A DNA stretch of 64,000 nucleotides. Origin: Xanthobacter flavus (lineage in GTDB: Bacteria; Pseudomonadota; Alphaproteobacteria; Rhizobiales; Xanthobacteraceae). Position 1 is the first letter of the stretch, and every line of letters begins with the position of its first letter. The translations under genes and the position numbers were made by a program. The stretch spans positions 1,178,001-1,242,000 of the forward strand of contig NZ_JAGGML010000001.1 in the NCBI RefSeq assembly GCF_017875275.1. Direction: 5' to 3'. The notes below the pieces were generated by a model. The model was not told the DNA's origin. It saw only the letters and a program-made list of their open reading frames with translations, and made no database searches. Of the stretch, positions 24,948-35,213 are shown piece after piece.

Positions 24948-26513
24948 ATGACGGCACCGCAACCGCCCGAAAAGAGCGCAGGCGACCATGTGGTCGCCGA
25001 CCAGAGCGCCGTCTTCGCCCTCCTCGCGGATCCCGCCACCCATGGCGTTAAGGAAACGGTCACGCGCATCGACACCCACGGCGCGGCCGTCTTTCTCGCA
25101 GGCCCCTACGCGTACAAGGTGAAGCGCGCGGTCTTCTTCCCCTTCATGGATTTCTCCACGCTGGACAAGCGCCGCGCCGCCTGCGCCGCCGAGGTGGAAA
25201 TATCGGGCGCGGGAGCGCCCGGCCTCTATCTCGGCGTCGTGCCCATCGTGCGGATGGCAGACGGCCTCGCGCTCGGCGGGGACGGCGAAGCGGTGGAATA
25301 CGCGGTGAAGATGCGCCGCTTCGACACCAACCTCACCCTCGACCGCATCACCGAGCGCGGCGCCCTCACGCCCGAGCTGACGAAAGACGTCGCGGCCATG
25401 GTGGTCTCTGCCCACGCCGCCGCGCCCGCGCGCCGGGGCTTCGACAGCGCGGGAAGGCTTTCCACCTATCTCGAAGACAACATCAACGAATTCGCCGCCC
25501 GGCCTGACCTCTTCCCAGCCAATGACGTGGCCCGCCTCGCCGAAGCATCTCGCGCGGCGCTGGTGCAGGTGCGGCTCCTGCTGGCGGCACGCTCTGAAGC
25601 AGGCTTCGTTCGCCGCTGCCATGGCGACATGCACCTGCGCAACATTGTGCTCCTGGATGGCAAGCCGGTGCTGTTCGACGCCATCGAATTCAACGACGAG
25701 ATCGCCACCTGCGATGTTCTGTATGACCTCGCCTTCCTGCTCATGGACCTGTGGCAACGGGGCGAACGGAACGCGGCCAACGCGATTCTCAACCGCTATC
25801 TCTGGGTCAGCGACGACACACAGCTGGACGGATTGGCCGCGCTGCCGCTCTTCCTCAGTCTCCGCGCCGGCATCCGGGCGAAGGTGGAGGCAGCAGGGCT
25901 CGCGCATCTGGTAGAAGAGAAGCGGTCGGAGGGGGAGGCGCGGGTCACCCATTTCTTCCGTCACGCCTGCGCTCTAATCGGCGGAACGCAGCCCCAACCG
26001 ACGCTTTGGGGGGTGGGCGGGCTGTCAGGGAGCGGCAAGAGCACCTGGGCTGCCAAGGCTGCGGTGAAGGTGGAATCGCGGGCGCCCGGCGCCGTCGTCC
26101 TGCGCTCGGATATCGAGCGCAAGCGCCTCTTCAACGTGCCGGAAACGGAAAAGCTGCCCCCAGAGGCCTATGCGGCTGAGGTGAGCCCCCGCGTTTATGA
26201 GCGGCTTCGGAGGCTGGCGCGGCACGTCCTCACCAGCGGGTACACCGTCATCGTCGATGCCGTGCATGCGCGACCGGAGGAACGCGACGCTCTCGAGGAC
26301 GTCGCCAAAGAGGCTGGCGTACCGTTCAACGGACTCTGGCTCGACGCGCCGGCGGACGAGATGGTGCGGCGGGTGACCGCCCGCTCCGGCGATGCGTCAG
26401 ACGCGGACGCCGCCGTGGTGCGCCATCAGCTGGCCTATGATCTCGGCCCCATCCGTTGGGTAAGAAGCCAAAGTCCCGTCAGCACTTCCCCTGCGGTTCC
26501 GGCTTCGGATTGA
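24948..26513 (+). CDS. Fusion of an APH-like kinase domain and a P-loop kinase
   Basis: The 521-residue protein has two parts. The N-terminal 330 residues resemble aminoglycoside phosphotransferase-type kinases (YKVKRAVFFPFMDFST, then HGDMHLRNIVLLDGKPVLFDAIEFND with the catalytic and metal-binding Asp). The C-terminal part is a P-loop kinase (GLSGSGKSTWAAKAA, about residues 352-366, then LRSDIERKRLF). This architecture is widespread in proteobacteria with an unknown substrate. It stands alone, its 3' end overlapping the convergent small gene by 35 bases. Confidence 0.85.
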   Translation: MTAPQPPEKSAGDHVVADQSAVFALLADPATHGVKETVTRIDTHGAAVFLAGPYAYKVKRAVFFPFMDFSTLDKRRAACAAEVEISGAGAPGLYLGVVPIVRMADGLALGGDGEAVEYAVKMRRFDTNLTLDRITERGALTPELTKDVAAMVVSAHAAAPARRGFDSAGRLSTYLEDNINEFAARPDLFPANDVARLAEASRAALVQVRLLLAARSEAGFVRRCHGDMHLRNIVLLDGKPVLFDAIEFNDEIATCDVLYDLAFLLMDLWQRGERNAANAILNRYLWVSDDTQLDGLAALPLFLSLRAGIRAKVEAAGLAHLVEEKRSEGEARVTHFFRHACALIGGTQPQPTLWGVGGLSGSGKSTWAAKAAVKVESRAPGAVVLRSDIERKRLFNVPETEKLPPEAYAAEVSPRVYERLRRLARHVLTSGYTVIVDAVHARPEERDALEDVAKEAGVPFNGLWLDAPADEMVRRVTARSGDASDADAAVVRHQLAYDLGPIRWVRSQSPVSTSPAVPASD

Positions 26514-26886
26514 CGCCCGAAACCGTGTCCGGCTGCCGGGTGGGAGACGCCGGCGTCCCAGCGTGGGGCGTGAGGCCGGTATAGGAACCGCCGGTGCCGC
26601 CGCTCCACGCGGTGGAGCCTTCGCTGCCGGGCTTGGTGCCGGAATCCGGGCCATGCGCCGGGGGCGTCGCGGCCGTGTGGGGCGGCTCCTCGCAGGCGCC
26701 GGTCTGGGCCGTGGGTGCGGCCGTCTGTGCGGCGGCCGGCGCGGGTAGGCCCGAAACCAGAAGGAACATGATGCCGCCGACGATGGCGGTGGCGCAGATG
26801 CGCGCCCTGTTGGGCGAGGGCAGCACGAGGGGAGACGGGCGCCGGGGCGCCATCGCTTGGGGGGTCAGGGCGTCGGTGAAGCGCAT
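26479..26886 (-). CDS. Small exported low-complexity protein
   Basis: The 135-residue start at 26886 (MRFTDAL) leads to a membrane or signal segment ATAIVGGIMFLLVSGLPAPAAAQ and then a Gly/Pro/Thr-rich mature region with PHTAATPPAHGPDSG. No domain is recognised. Its 3' end overlaps the convergent kinase gene by 35 bases. Low complexity and composition make it a plausible periplasmic or envelope protein. Confidence 0.45.
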   Translation of the reverse strand: MRFTDALTPQAMAPRRPSPLVLPSPNRARICATAIVGGIMFLLVSGLPAPAAAQTAAPTAQTGACEEPPHTAATPPAHGPDSGTKPGSEGSTAWSGGTGGSYTGLTPHAGTPASPTRQPDTVSGVNPKPEPQGKC

Positions 26887-26991
26887 GGCCGTTCTCCTTT
26901 CATCGGGAGAACAACCTGCCACGCCCCATGGTTCCTCGATTCTTGCGCCGGCTCCCCGCCAGCGCCCCCGCTTTCGCCCCAACCTGCCGCC

Positions 26992-28068
26992 TCAGCCGGC
27001 GATGCGCACCCGCCCCGGCCCGGCTTCCACGCGGCCAATGCGCGCCGCCGCCGGATAGCCCGCCGCGCGGATCTCGGCGAGCAAGCGGTCGGCCTCTTCC
27101 GGCGCGCAGGACACGAGCAGGCCGCCGGAAGTCTGCGGATCGGTGAGGAGGTGGCGCTGCCAGTCGGGCGTGCCCTCCCGCAGGTCCACCTCGGCGCCGT
27201 AGCTTGCCCAGTTGCGGTGCGAGGCGCCGGTGACGAAGCCCTGCTGCACCAGCGCCTCCGCCTCCGACAGCCAGGGCAGCGCGGCGCGCTCGATGACGAG
27301 GGTGGCGCCCGAGCCGCGCGCCATCTCCAGCCCGTGGCCGAGAATGCCGAAGCCGGTCACGTCGGTGATGGCGCTCACCGCAGCCTCCTTGCCGAGGGCG
27401 GCGCCGACGCGGTTCAGCTTGGTCACCGAGGCGATCATCTCGTCATAGGCGGCGGCGGAGAGCGCCTCCTTCTTGAAGGCGGCGGAATAGACGCCGACGC
27501 CGAGCGCCTTGGTGAGGATGAGCGCATCCCCCACCCGAGCCGTCGAATTGCGCCGCAGCCGCGCCTTCGGTGCCCGGCCGATGACGGCGAGACCATAGAC
27601 CGGCTCCGGGCAATCGATGGAATGGCCGCCGGCCACCGGAATGCCCGCCTCGGCGCAGATGGCCTGCCCGCCGGCGAGAATGGCGCGCACGGTGGCAGTG
27701 TCGATCTTGCCCAGCGGCATGCCGAGAATGGCGAGCGCCATCAGCGGCTCGCCGCCCATGGCGTAGACGTCCGAAATGGCGTTGGTCGCGGCGATGCGAC
27801 CGAAATGGTCGGGGTCATCCACCATGGGCATGAAGAAGTCCGTGGTGGCGATGATGGCGGTCTCGCCGTCGAGATCGTAGGCGGCCGCATCGTCTCCCGT
27901 CTCGGTGCCCACCAGCAGCCGCTCGAACGGCCCGCCGCCCGCCTGCCCCGCCAGCAGTTCCTGCAGCACGGACGGCGCGAGCTTGCAGCCGCAGCCGCCG
28001 CCATGGGCGAGGCTGGTGAGGCGCACGGGCGCGGGCTGGGCGGAAGCAGCGTGGGGCACGTCGAGCAT
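26992..28068 (-). CDS. selD: Selenide, water dikinase (selenophosphate synthetase)
   Basis: The 358-residue enzyme makes selenophosphate from selenide and ATP, the selenium donor for SelA. The N-terminus has the active-site segment [11 protein letters not shown] with cysteine (not Sec) at the catalytic position plus the essential lysine. ATP and metal sites follow ([25 protein letters not shown]), then [18 protein letters not shown] and [15 protein letters not shown]. Start MLDVPHA at 28068. It is on the opposite strand from fdoG and selAB but in the same locus, giving a full Sec pathway within 15 kb. The transglutaminase-like gene lies 130 bases upstream. Confidence 0.95.
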   Translation of the reverse strand: MLDVPHAASAQPAPVRLTSLAHGGGCGCKLAPSVLQELLAGQAGGGPFERLLVGTETGDDAAAYDLDGETAIIATTDFFMPMVDDPDHFGRIAATNAISDVYAMGGEPLMALAILGMPLGKIDTATVRAILAGGQAICAEAGIPVAGGHSIDCPEPVYGLAVIGRAPKARLRRNSTARVGDALILTKALGVGVYSAAFKKEALSAAAYDEMIASVTKLNRVGAALGKEAAVSAITDVTGFGILGHGLEMARGSGATLVIERAALPWLSEAEALVQQGFVTGASHRNWASYGAEVDLREGTPDWQRHLLTDPQTSGGLLVSCAPEEADRLLAEIRAAGYPAAARIGRVEAGPGRVRIAG

Positions 28069-28201
28069 GGCGATGTTCCATAAGGGAGAAGGCGCGCGGC
28101 GGACGCGCCGCCGCGCGGATCGGGGGTCGGGCGGGGAAAAATTCCCCGCCGCCGGGCCACGCCCCGGCACGGCGACGGAGAACGCCCTGACCGGCGTCAG
28201 G

Positions 28202-29344
28202 TCACACCGCGATCTCTGCGGCGCGGATGGTGTATTTGAAATTGTCCGGGTCGAGGCAGTCGAGCAGGCCGCCGGCGCTGACGGCCTGCGGATACATGAG
28301 GAAGCCGAGATGCGGCCCGTCGAAGCCGGGCAGGGCCACGTCATGGGCCGTGTTGTAGGCGAACCAGTTGCCCTCCCACGAGCCGAACAGCGCCTTGCGC
28401 GCGGCGACCACCTTGGGGTCGTCGATGGCGAGCTTGCCCGGGGGCTCCTCCAGCACCACCTTGCGCACGTCGGCGGGGTCCATGGGGGTCCAGCCGAAGT
28501 CGGAGAGGAACACCTCGGCCCGGCAATGCTGCGCCTTGGTGACGATCTCGGAATTGGCGCCGAGGCTCTTGTAGCCGAAGCGCGAGGGCACCACCCGCAG
28601 GCCATAGACATCGCGCGCCGGAATGCCCTGCGCCCGCACCAGGCCGACGAACAGCGCGTTGAGGTCGGCGCACTTGCCGCCGAGATCGCCGCTCTTCAAC
28701 AGCGCCGCAATATCGCCGATGCCGCAGCCGCGGGTGGCGGCGTTGCGATAGGTGTTCTCGACGATCCACTGAAAGATGGCGCCCACCTTGTCCAGCTCGG
28801 TGGCCTTGCCGGCGACGATCTTGTCGGACGTCGCCTTCACGATGCCGTCGGTGGGGATGAGGTCGGTGGCCTCGGTGTTGCGGCGACGCTCGTCTGCGTT
28901 GAGGGGCGCCGGCTTGCCGGGCTTCGTCAGGTCCACGGCGAAGTCGCGGGTCGTGGCGCGGCTGACCAGCTCCACCTTCGGCGCCGGCTCGCCCTCGGCC
29001 CAGGCGACATGCAGCATGTCGGCGCCGGAGCGCGCGTCGCGCACGATCTTGGCGGTCTTGGCATTGGTGGTCCAGGTGTTCTCGCCGGGCTTGAACCAGT
29101 CCGGATTGCTGAACGAAGCCACCGGCAGCCAGGCCTGCACCTTGCCGGCTGGCTTCAGGATCTCGACCGTGGTGGTGATCTGGAAGCTGCGCCAGTTGCC
29201 CACCGTAGGGGCGAACACACGCGCTTCCGAGGCAGCCGGCGTGCCGGCGGCTTGCGCGAAGGCGGCACGGGACAGGACGGCGGCGGCACCGGCAGAAAGG
29301 CCGGCGAGCGCGCCCGCCTTCAGAAGGTCGCGACGGGTGGTCAT
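28202..29344 (-). CDS. Tat-exported transglutaminase-like protein
   Basis: The 380-residue protein starts [19 protein letters not shown], a twin-arginine signal ending at AFAQA. The mature part has the papain-like transglutaminase core with a Cys-His-Asp triad: [24 protein letters not shown] and TPMDPAD. Members of this family act as peptidases or cross-linkers; the target is unknown. It overlaps the TlpA-like gene by ATGA (29341-29344) and precedes selD, making a three-gene minus-strand unit divergent from fdoG. Tat export matches the periplasmic location of the formate dehydrogenase. Confidence 0.85.
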   Translation of the reverse strand: MTTRRDLLKAGALAGLSAGAAAVLSRAAFAQAAGTPAASEARVFAPTVGNWRSFQITTTVEILKPAGKVQAWLPVASFSNPDWFKPGENTWTTNAKTAKIVRDARSGADMLHVAWAEGEPAPKVELVSRATTRDFAVDLTKPGKPAPLNADERRRNTEATDLIPTDGIVKATSDKIVAGKATELDKVGAIFQWIVENTYRNAATRGCGIGDIAALLKSGDLGGKCADLNALFVGLVRAQGIPARDVYGLRVVPSRFGYKSLGANSEIVTKAQHCRAEVFLSDFGWTPMDPADVRKVVLEEPPGKLAIDDPKVVAARKALFGSWEGNWFAYNTAHDVALPGFDGPHLGFLMYPQAVSAGGLLDCLDPDNFKYTIRAAEIAV

Positions 29345-29940
29345 CGGGTCTGTTCTCCCTGGAAGTCTCTCGGCTGGGTTCTTGCGCTTGCCACCGCCGC
29401 GGCCGTGATCACGGCGAGGGTTTCAGGGTCGGCCCAGTCCACCTCACCCTCGCGGGCGAGCAGGATGCGGCCGGACATCACGACAAAGCTCGCGGGCAGC
29501 AGGCTGGCTCCCCATGCCCGCGCAGCCGCGCGGTTCTGATCCATCAGCACGGGGCCGGGCGCGGGGCCGGCCGTGCCTTCGGCGAAGAAGCGGCGCACGC
29601 GATCGGCCGGCTCGGCCACGTCCACCAGCAGCACCGGCACACCGCTGCGGCGCGCGAAACCGGCCAGAGCGGGCAGCTCCGTGCGGCAGGGCACGCACCA
29701 GGTGGCGAAGAAATGGACGATGGTCGGCGCATCATCCGGGGCGAGCGTCACACGCCCGCCATCGAGGGCATCGAGCGAGAGCACAGGAGATGTCGGCCGG
29801 CCTTCGACGATGGCCAGTCGTCCCGGCGGCGCATGCTCCTCCTCGGCGGCGGTCAAAGGCGAAGTTGCCAGCAGAAGCGCGAGCGCCAGTCCCAGCGGCG
29901 CGGCGCGTGGCCGCTCCTGCCCCGGGAGTCGTTTCCGCAC
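29341..29940 (-). CDS. TlpA/ResA-like exported thioredoxin
   Basis: The product has a membrane-anchor or signal segment (LGLALALLLATSPLTAAEE) and a thioredoxin fold with active site FFATWCVPCRTELP, then a cis-Pro-type segment ASLLPASFVV. Start is uncertain: the ATG at 30075 gives about 45 unusual leader residues, so I prefer the GTG at 29940 (199 residues), which puts the signal peptide at the N-terminus. It should reduce or handle thiols in the periplasm. Its stop overlaps the transglutaminase-like gene, suggesting joint function. Confidence 0.8.
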   Translation of the reverse strand: MRKRLPGQERPRAAPLGLALALLLATSPLTAAEEEHAPPGRLAIVEGRPTSPVLSLDALDGGRVTLAPDDAPTIVHFFATWCVPCRTELPALAGFARRSGVPVLLVDVAEPADRVRRFFAEGTAGPAPGPVLMDQNRAAARAWGASLLPASFVVMSGRILLAREGEVDWADPETLAVITAAAVASARTQPRDFQGEQTR

Positions 29941-30245
29941 GTGCGTGCGGCCCCGCAGGCGATGCCGCGGTTCAGGCTGTGCTGTATCCGACTGGATAGA
30001 TTGTGCGCCCCGACCCGCGGGAGCCAAACCGACCTTCACACGGGCACTGTGCGCCAGGCGCGCGCGACGGGTCAACGCCCGTTTCCGTGATCACGCTCGG
30101 CTTCGGCAGCGCACAATTGCCGGACACCGCCGAACCCCGTTCCGTTACGTGATGAGAGGTAACCGGGAAGCTTGAGCGTGCCGCATCGCACCATGCGACA
30201 AGAAGGCGATTTTCGTTCAAACACGCGGAGTTGCGCGGGGATAAA

Positions 30246-30274
30246 TTGACATCATTCCAGTTCCAAAATACCGT
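30246..30274 (+). promoter_or_regulatory. Possible promoter of the formate dehydrogenase operon
   Basis: TTGACA at 30246-30251 is followed 17 bases later by TACCGT, a weak -10 match, about 93 bases before the fdoG start. The 427-base divergent gap 29941-30367 shows nothing else I can name except the ribosome site GGAGG just before fdoG. No FNR-type palindrome was evident. Confidence 0.3.
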
Positions 30275-30367
30275 CCCGTCACGCTGGGAGAACCAGCATC
30301 CGGAGCGGCTCCAAGGCCGTCCGAAACCGTCCCCGGTCGGGGCACGAAAGGTCGGAGGTTTCCTTCG

Positions 30368-33300
30368 ATGAATATGGAGCTCTCGCGGCGCCAGTTTTTG
30401 AAAACGGCGGGCGCGGGCGTGGCGGGAACGACGCTGGGCGCGTTGGGATTCGGTCCCATCGAGGAGGCCCTGGCCTCCACCATCAAGCCCTTCCGCCTCG
30501 TCAACACCACCGAGGTGCGCAACACCTGCACCTACTGCTCGGTGGCCTGCGGCATCCTCATCTTCTCCAAGGGCAATCTCGCCAAGGGCGAGAAGGCGGA
30601 CATCACCCATATCGAGGGTGACACCGACCATCCCACCAATCGCGGCACGCTCTGCCCGAAGGGCGCGGCCCTGCTCGATATCGTGAAGTCCGAGCAGCGC
30701 CTCAAGCAGCCCATGATCCGGCGCGCGGGCTCCGACAAGTTCGAGAAGATTTCCTGGGACGAGGCGCTCGACAAGATCGCCAAGGCCATGAAGGCGGACC
30801 GCGACGCCAACTTCATCGCCAAGAACAACGACGGCGTGACGGTGAACCGCTGGCTCACCACCGGCTTCCTCGCCGCCTCCGCCACCACCAACGAAACCGC
30901 GTTCGCCACCTACAAGGTGGTGCGCTCAACCGGAATTCTGACTTTCGACAATCAGGCGCGCGTCTGACACGGCCCCACGGTGTCCAGTTTGGGCCCAACT
31001 TTTGGCCGTGGCGCGATGACCAATTCGTGGACCGATATCAAGAACACGGATCTGGTCGTCATCATGGGCGGCAATGCCGCCGAAGCGCACCCGTGCGGAT
31101 TTAAATGGGTCACGGAGGCGAAGGCCACCCGTGGCGCCAAGCTCGTTGTCGTGGACCCGCGCTTCACGCGCTCGGCCGCGGTGGCGGATTATTACGCCCC
31201 GATCCGGCAAGGCACCGACATCGCCTTCCTGCTGGGCGTCATCAACTATCTGATTCAGAACGACAAGATTCAGTGGGACTATGTGAAGGCGTTCACCAAC
31301 GTCGGCTACATCGTCAAGGAAGGCTTCGGGTACCAGGACGGCCTGTTCACGGGCTATGACGAGATGAAGCGGGACTACAACCGCTCCACCTGGGACTACG
31401 AGATCGGCCCCGACGGTTATGCGGTCGTAGACGACACCCTCCAGCATCCCCGCTGCGTCTTCAACCTTCTGAAGCAGCATGTCTCCGTCTACACGCCGGA
31501 GATGGTCGAGCGCATCACGGGCACGCCCAAGGACAAGTTCCTGAAGGTGGCGTCCATGATGGCGGAGTGTTCGTCGCCCACCAAGACGATGACCTCCATG
31601 TACGCGCTCGGCTGGACCCAGCATTCCAAGGGCTCGCAGAACATCCGCTGCATGGCGATGATCCAGCTGCTCCTGGGCAATATCGGCGTGCGCGGCGGCG
31701 GCATGAATGCCCTGCGCGGGCATTCCAACATCCAGGGCCTCACCGACATCGGCCTGATGTCCAACCTGATCCCGGGCTATCTCACGATCCCGACGGAAAA
31801 GGAGCCGGACTTCAACGCCTACATGTCGACGCGCGGCTTCAAGCCGTTGCGTCCCAACCAGATGAGTTACTGGCAGAACTACAAGAAGTTCTTCGTGTCG
31901 TTCCAGAAGGCCATGTGGGGTGCGTCGGCGACGGCGGACAACAACTGGGCCTACGACTACCTGCCGAAGCTCGACGTGCCGGCCTATGACGTGCTGCGCG
32001 CATTCGAGCTGATGAAGCAGGGGAAGATGAACATCTACTTCTGCCAGGGCTTCAACCCGCTGCAGGCCTTCCCCAACAAGGCCAAGCTCGCGGAGGCGCT
32101 CGGCAAGCTCAAGCTCCTCGTGATCATGGATCCGCTGGAGACCGAGACCGCGCGCTTCTGGGAGAATCACGGCGTCTACAACCAGGCCGATCCGTCGAAG
32201 ATCCAGACGGAGGTCATCCAGCTGCCCACCACCTGCTTCGCCGAGGACAACGGCTCGCTGGTGAATTCGGGCCGCTGGCTGCAATGGCACTGGGCCGCCG
32301 GGACGCCTCCGGGCGAGGCCAAGACGGACATCTACATCATGGCGCAGCTCCATCTGCGCCTGAAGGAGATGTACAAGAAGGACGGCGGCGCTTTCCCCGA
32401 TCCCATCGTCAACCTGACGTGGAACTACAAGGACCCGCACGAGCCCTCGCCCGACGAGCTTGCGAAAGAGCTGAACGGCTACGTGGTCTCGGACGTGCTC
32501 GACCCCAACGACCCCACCAAGAAGGTCCTGGAGGCGGGCAAGCAGGTTCCGGGCTTCGGCGTGCTGCGCGACGACGGCACCACCGCGGCGGGCTGCTGGA
32601 TCTATTCCGGCTGCTACACCGAGGCTGGCAACATGATGGCGCGCCGGGACAATTCCGACCCCGACGACACCGGCGCCTACCTCAAGTGGTCGTTCGCCTG
32701 GCCTGCGAACCGCCGCATCATCTACAACCGCGCCTCCTGCAACATCGACGGAAAGCCGTGGGACGACACCCGCAAGCTGATCTGGTGGGACGGGGCCAAG
32801 TGGACGGGCTACGACGTGCCCGACATCGCCCCCACCGCCAAGCCGCGGGATGTGGGCCCCTTCATCATGAACCCGGAAGGCGTCTCCCGCCTGTTCACCC
32901 GGGGCATGATGCGGGACGGGCCGTTCCCGGTGCATTACGAGCCGTTCGAGAGCCCGGTCGCCAACCTCATCGCCCCCAAGGTGCGGGGCAACCCGGTGGC
33001 GCGCGTGTTCAAGGACGACTTCGCCCAGTTCGCCGACGTGGCGTCGAAGGAGTTCCCCTATGCGGCGACCTCCTACCGGCTCACCGAGCACTTCCACTAC
33101 TGGACGAAGAACAACCACGTGAATTCGGTGCTCCAGCCCGAATTCTTCGTGGAGATCTCCGAGGAACTGGCCAAGGAGAAGTCGATCCAGAATGCCGGCT
33201 GGGTCCGCGTGTGGTCGAAGCGCGGCTCCGTCACCGCCAAGGCCTACGTGACCAAGCGCATCCGTCCCCTGATGGTGGACGGAAAGCCCGTGCACATCGT

Positions 33301-33454
33301 CGGCATCCCCATCCACTGGGGCTTCGTCGGCGCCGCCAAGAAGGGCTTCCCGGCCAACGTGCTCACCCCGTTCGTGGGTGACGCGAACATCGAGACGCCG
33401 GAGTTCAAGGCGTTCCTCGTCAACATCGAGCCCACCACCGGGCCGGTGGCGTAA
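30368..33454 (+). CDS. fdoG: Formate dehydrogenase major subunit, selenocysteine-containing (Sec at codon 200)
   Basis: This respiratory enzyme oxidises formate to carbon dioxide at a molybdenum or tungsten bis-MGD cofactor on the periplasmic side. The 1028-residue product starts [15 protein letters not shown], a Tat signal. A [4Fe-4S] motif CTYCSVACG with LCPKG follows. At 30965-30967 an in-frame TGA falls in the sequence [21 protein letters not shown], exactly where FdnG/FdoG enzymes carry selenocysteine. Without Sec decoding it would be mis-split into frames at 30368-30967 and 30980-33454. A SECIS-like hairpin follows the TGA. It heads the operon with fdoH, fdoI, fdhE and the sel genes. 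Confidence 0.96.
30968..31010 (+). promoter_or_regulatory. Bacterial SECIS-like hairpin after the Sec codon
   Basis: CACGGCC (30968-30974) directly after the UGA pairs perfectly with GGCCGTG (31004-31010). The enclosed 29 bases include TTGGGCCCAA (30989-30998), which can form an inner hairpin. SelB-GTP-Sec-tRNA binds such an element just 3' of the UGA. Position and stem match the fdhF/fdnG type; the exact apical loop needs folding. Confidence 0.75.
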
Positions 33455-33471
33455 GGGAAAGGAGAACCAGC

Positions 33472-34428
33472 ATGTTTCCTCCGATTCCGAACCCCACCAC
33501 CGCCCCCGTGGCGCCCAAGATGAGCGATGCGGACCTCGTCCGCCGCTCCGCCTCCGGTTCCCCCTCGCAGGTCGAGTTCAAGGAGCCGGTGGCCAAGCTC
33601 ATCGACGTGTCGAAGTGCATCGGCTGCAAGGCCTGCCAGGCGGCGTGCCTCGAATGGAACGAACTCCATGAGGAGATCGGCACCTTCAACGGCACCTACA
33701 CCAACCCGCCGGACCTGACGCCGGCGTCGTTGACGCTCATGCGCTTCACCGAGTGGGTGAACCCCGAGACCGACAATCTCGAATGGCTCATCCGCAAGGA
33801 CGGCTGCATGCATTGCGCCGATCCGGGCTGCCTGAAGGCTTGCCCGGCGCCCGGCGCCATCGTGCAGTATTCCAACGGCATCGTGGACTTCGACCACGCC
33901 AAGTGCATCGGCTGCGGCTATTGCGTGAAGGGCTGCCCCTTCAACATCCCGCGCATCTCGCAGGTCGATCACAAGGCCTACAAGTGCACGCTGTGCTCGG
34001 ACCGCGTGGCGGTCGGCCAGGGTCCCGCCTGCCAGAAGGCATGCCCCACCCAGGCCATCGTCTTCGGCACCAAGACGCAGATGAAGGAATGGGCCGAGGG
34101 CCGGATCAAGGACCTGAAGTCCCGCGGCTACAAGAATGCGGGGCTCTATGATCCGCCGGGCGTCGGCGGCACGCACGTCATGTATGTGCTGCAGCACGCC
34201 GACAAGCCGTCGATCTATGCGGGCCTGCCGGACAATCCGCGCATCAGCCCCATCGTCGAGGCGTGGAAGGGCGTGACCAAATATGTCGGCCTCGGCGTCA
34301 TGGGCTTCGCCGCCCTCGCCGGCGCGCTGCATTACCTCGTCAACGGCGCCAACAAGGTGTCGCCGGAAGACGAGGCGAACGCCGAGAAGCTGACGGCTGA
34401 GAAGCTGTCGTCCGGAGGCCGCTCATGA
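33472..34428 (+). CDS. fdoH: Formate dehydrogenase iron-sulfur subunit
   Basis: The 318-residue subunit relays electrons from FdoG to the cytochrome b subunit. Four [4Fe-4S] sets are visible: [51 protein letters not shown], and [23 protein letters not shown]-terminal membrane helix [20 protein letters not shown] anchors it, as in FdnH/FdoH. A GGAGA ribosome site precedes the start 17 bases after fdoG. It overlaps fdoI by 4 bases. Confidence 0.95.
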   Translation: MFPPIPNPTTAPVAPKMSDADLVRRSASGSPSQVEFKEPVAKLIDVSKCIGCKACQAACLEWNELHEEIGTFNGTYTNPPDLTPASLTLMRFTEWVNPETDNLEWLIRKDGCMHCADPGCLKACPAPGAIVQYSNGIVDFDHAKCIGCGYCVKGCPFNIPRISQVDHKAYKCTLCSDRVAVGQGPACQKACPTQAIVFGTKTQMKEWAEGRIKDLKSRGYKNAGLYDPPGVGGTHVMYVLQHADKPSIYAGLPDNPRISPIVEAWKGVTKYVGLGVMGFAALAGALHYLVNGANKVSPEDEANAEKLTAEKLSSGGRS

Positions 34429-35123
34429 GCGCACCCTACGATCTGGAGAAAGGCGACGCGGTTCACCCGGGTCGCCCGGTGCAGGTGGACCGCTACACGG
34501 TGGGCGCCCGCATCAACCACTGGATCACGGCCATCAGCCTGATCCTGCTGGCCATTTCCGGCCTCGCCCTGTTCCACCCCAGCCTCTACTTCCTCACCGG
34601 CCTATTCGGCGGCGGGCAGATGACGCGCACCATCCATCCCTGGATCGGCGTCGTGCTCTTCTTCTCCTTCGCCGGCATGTTCCTGCGCTTCTGGAAGGCC
34701 AACCTCTGGAAGAGCGAAGACGGCACCTGGATGCGTCGCATCCGCGACGTCATCGCCGGCCATGAGGAGAAGCTGCCCGAGCTCGGCAAATACAATGCCG
34801 GGCAGAAGATGGTGTTCTGGGGCATGAGCCTGCTCATCGCGGTGCTCATCACCTCGGGCGTGGCGATCTGGCAGGCCTATTTCGCCTCCTACACCACCAT
34901 AGAGCAGCAGCGCGTCGCCCTTCTGGTCCATGCGGTGGCGGCTGTGGCGATCATCTGCGTCTGGATCGTCCACGTATACGCTGCCATCTGGGTCAAGGGC
35001 ACCATCAGCGCCATGACCCGGGGGCAGGTGACGGGCGGCTGGGCGTGGCGGCACCACAGGAAGTGGTTCCGCGAGCTGGTCAGCTCCCGCAAGTCGGGGA
35101 CCCGCGGGACTCCCGCAGAGTAG
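34425..35123 (+). CDS. fdoI: Formate dehydrogenase cytochrome b556 subunit
   Basis: The 232-residue membrane protein has four helices and passes electrons to quinone. Heme-ligand histidines are in [20 protein letters not shown] and the last helix [22 protein letters not shown]. Length and order match FdnI/FdoI. It begins with ATGA overlap to fdoH and ends 90 bases before fdhE. The C-terminal [12 protein letters not shown] segment is also typical. Confidence 0.94.
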   Translation: MSAPYDLEKGDAVHPGRPVQVDRYTVGARINHWITAISLILLAISGLALFHPSLYFLTGLFGGGQMTRTIHPWIGVVLFFSFAGMFLRFWKANLWKSEDGTWMRRIRDVIAGHEEKLPELGKYNAGQKMVFWGMSLLIAVLITSGVAIWQAYFASYTTIEQQRVALLVHAVAAVAIICVWIVHVYAAIWVKGTISAMTRGQVTGGWAWRHHRKWFRELVSSRKSGTRGTPAE

Positions 35124-35213
35124 GCCTTTTCCCTATAATGGCCTCCCGGCCGCCGCGTGCGACCGGGAGGTTCATGTCCGGTGCACGTGACCCGTGAGGT
35201 TCGTGAGGTCATC

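Noticed and set aside
30926..33316. 796-residue minus-strand open frame antisense to fdoG
   Set aside because: Biased composition without domains; fdoG is certain.
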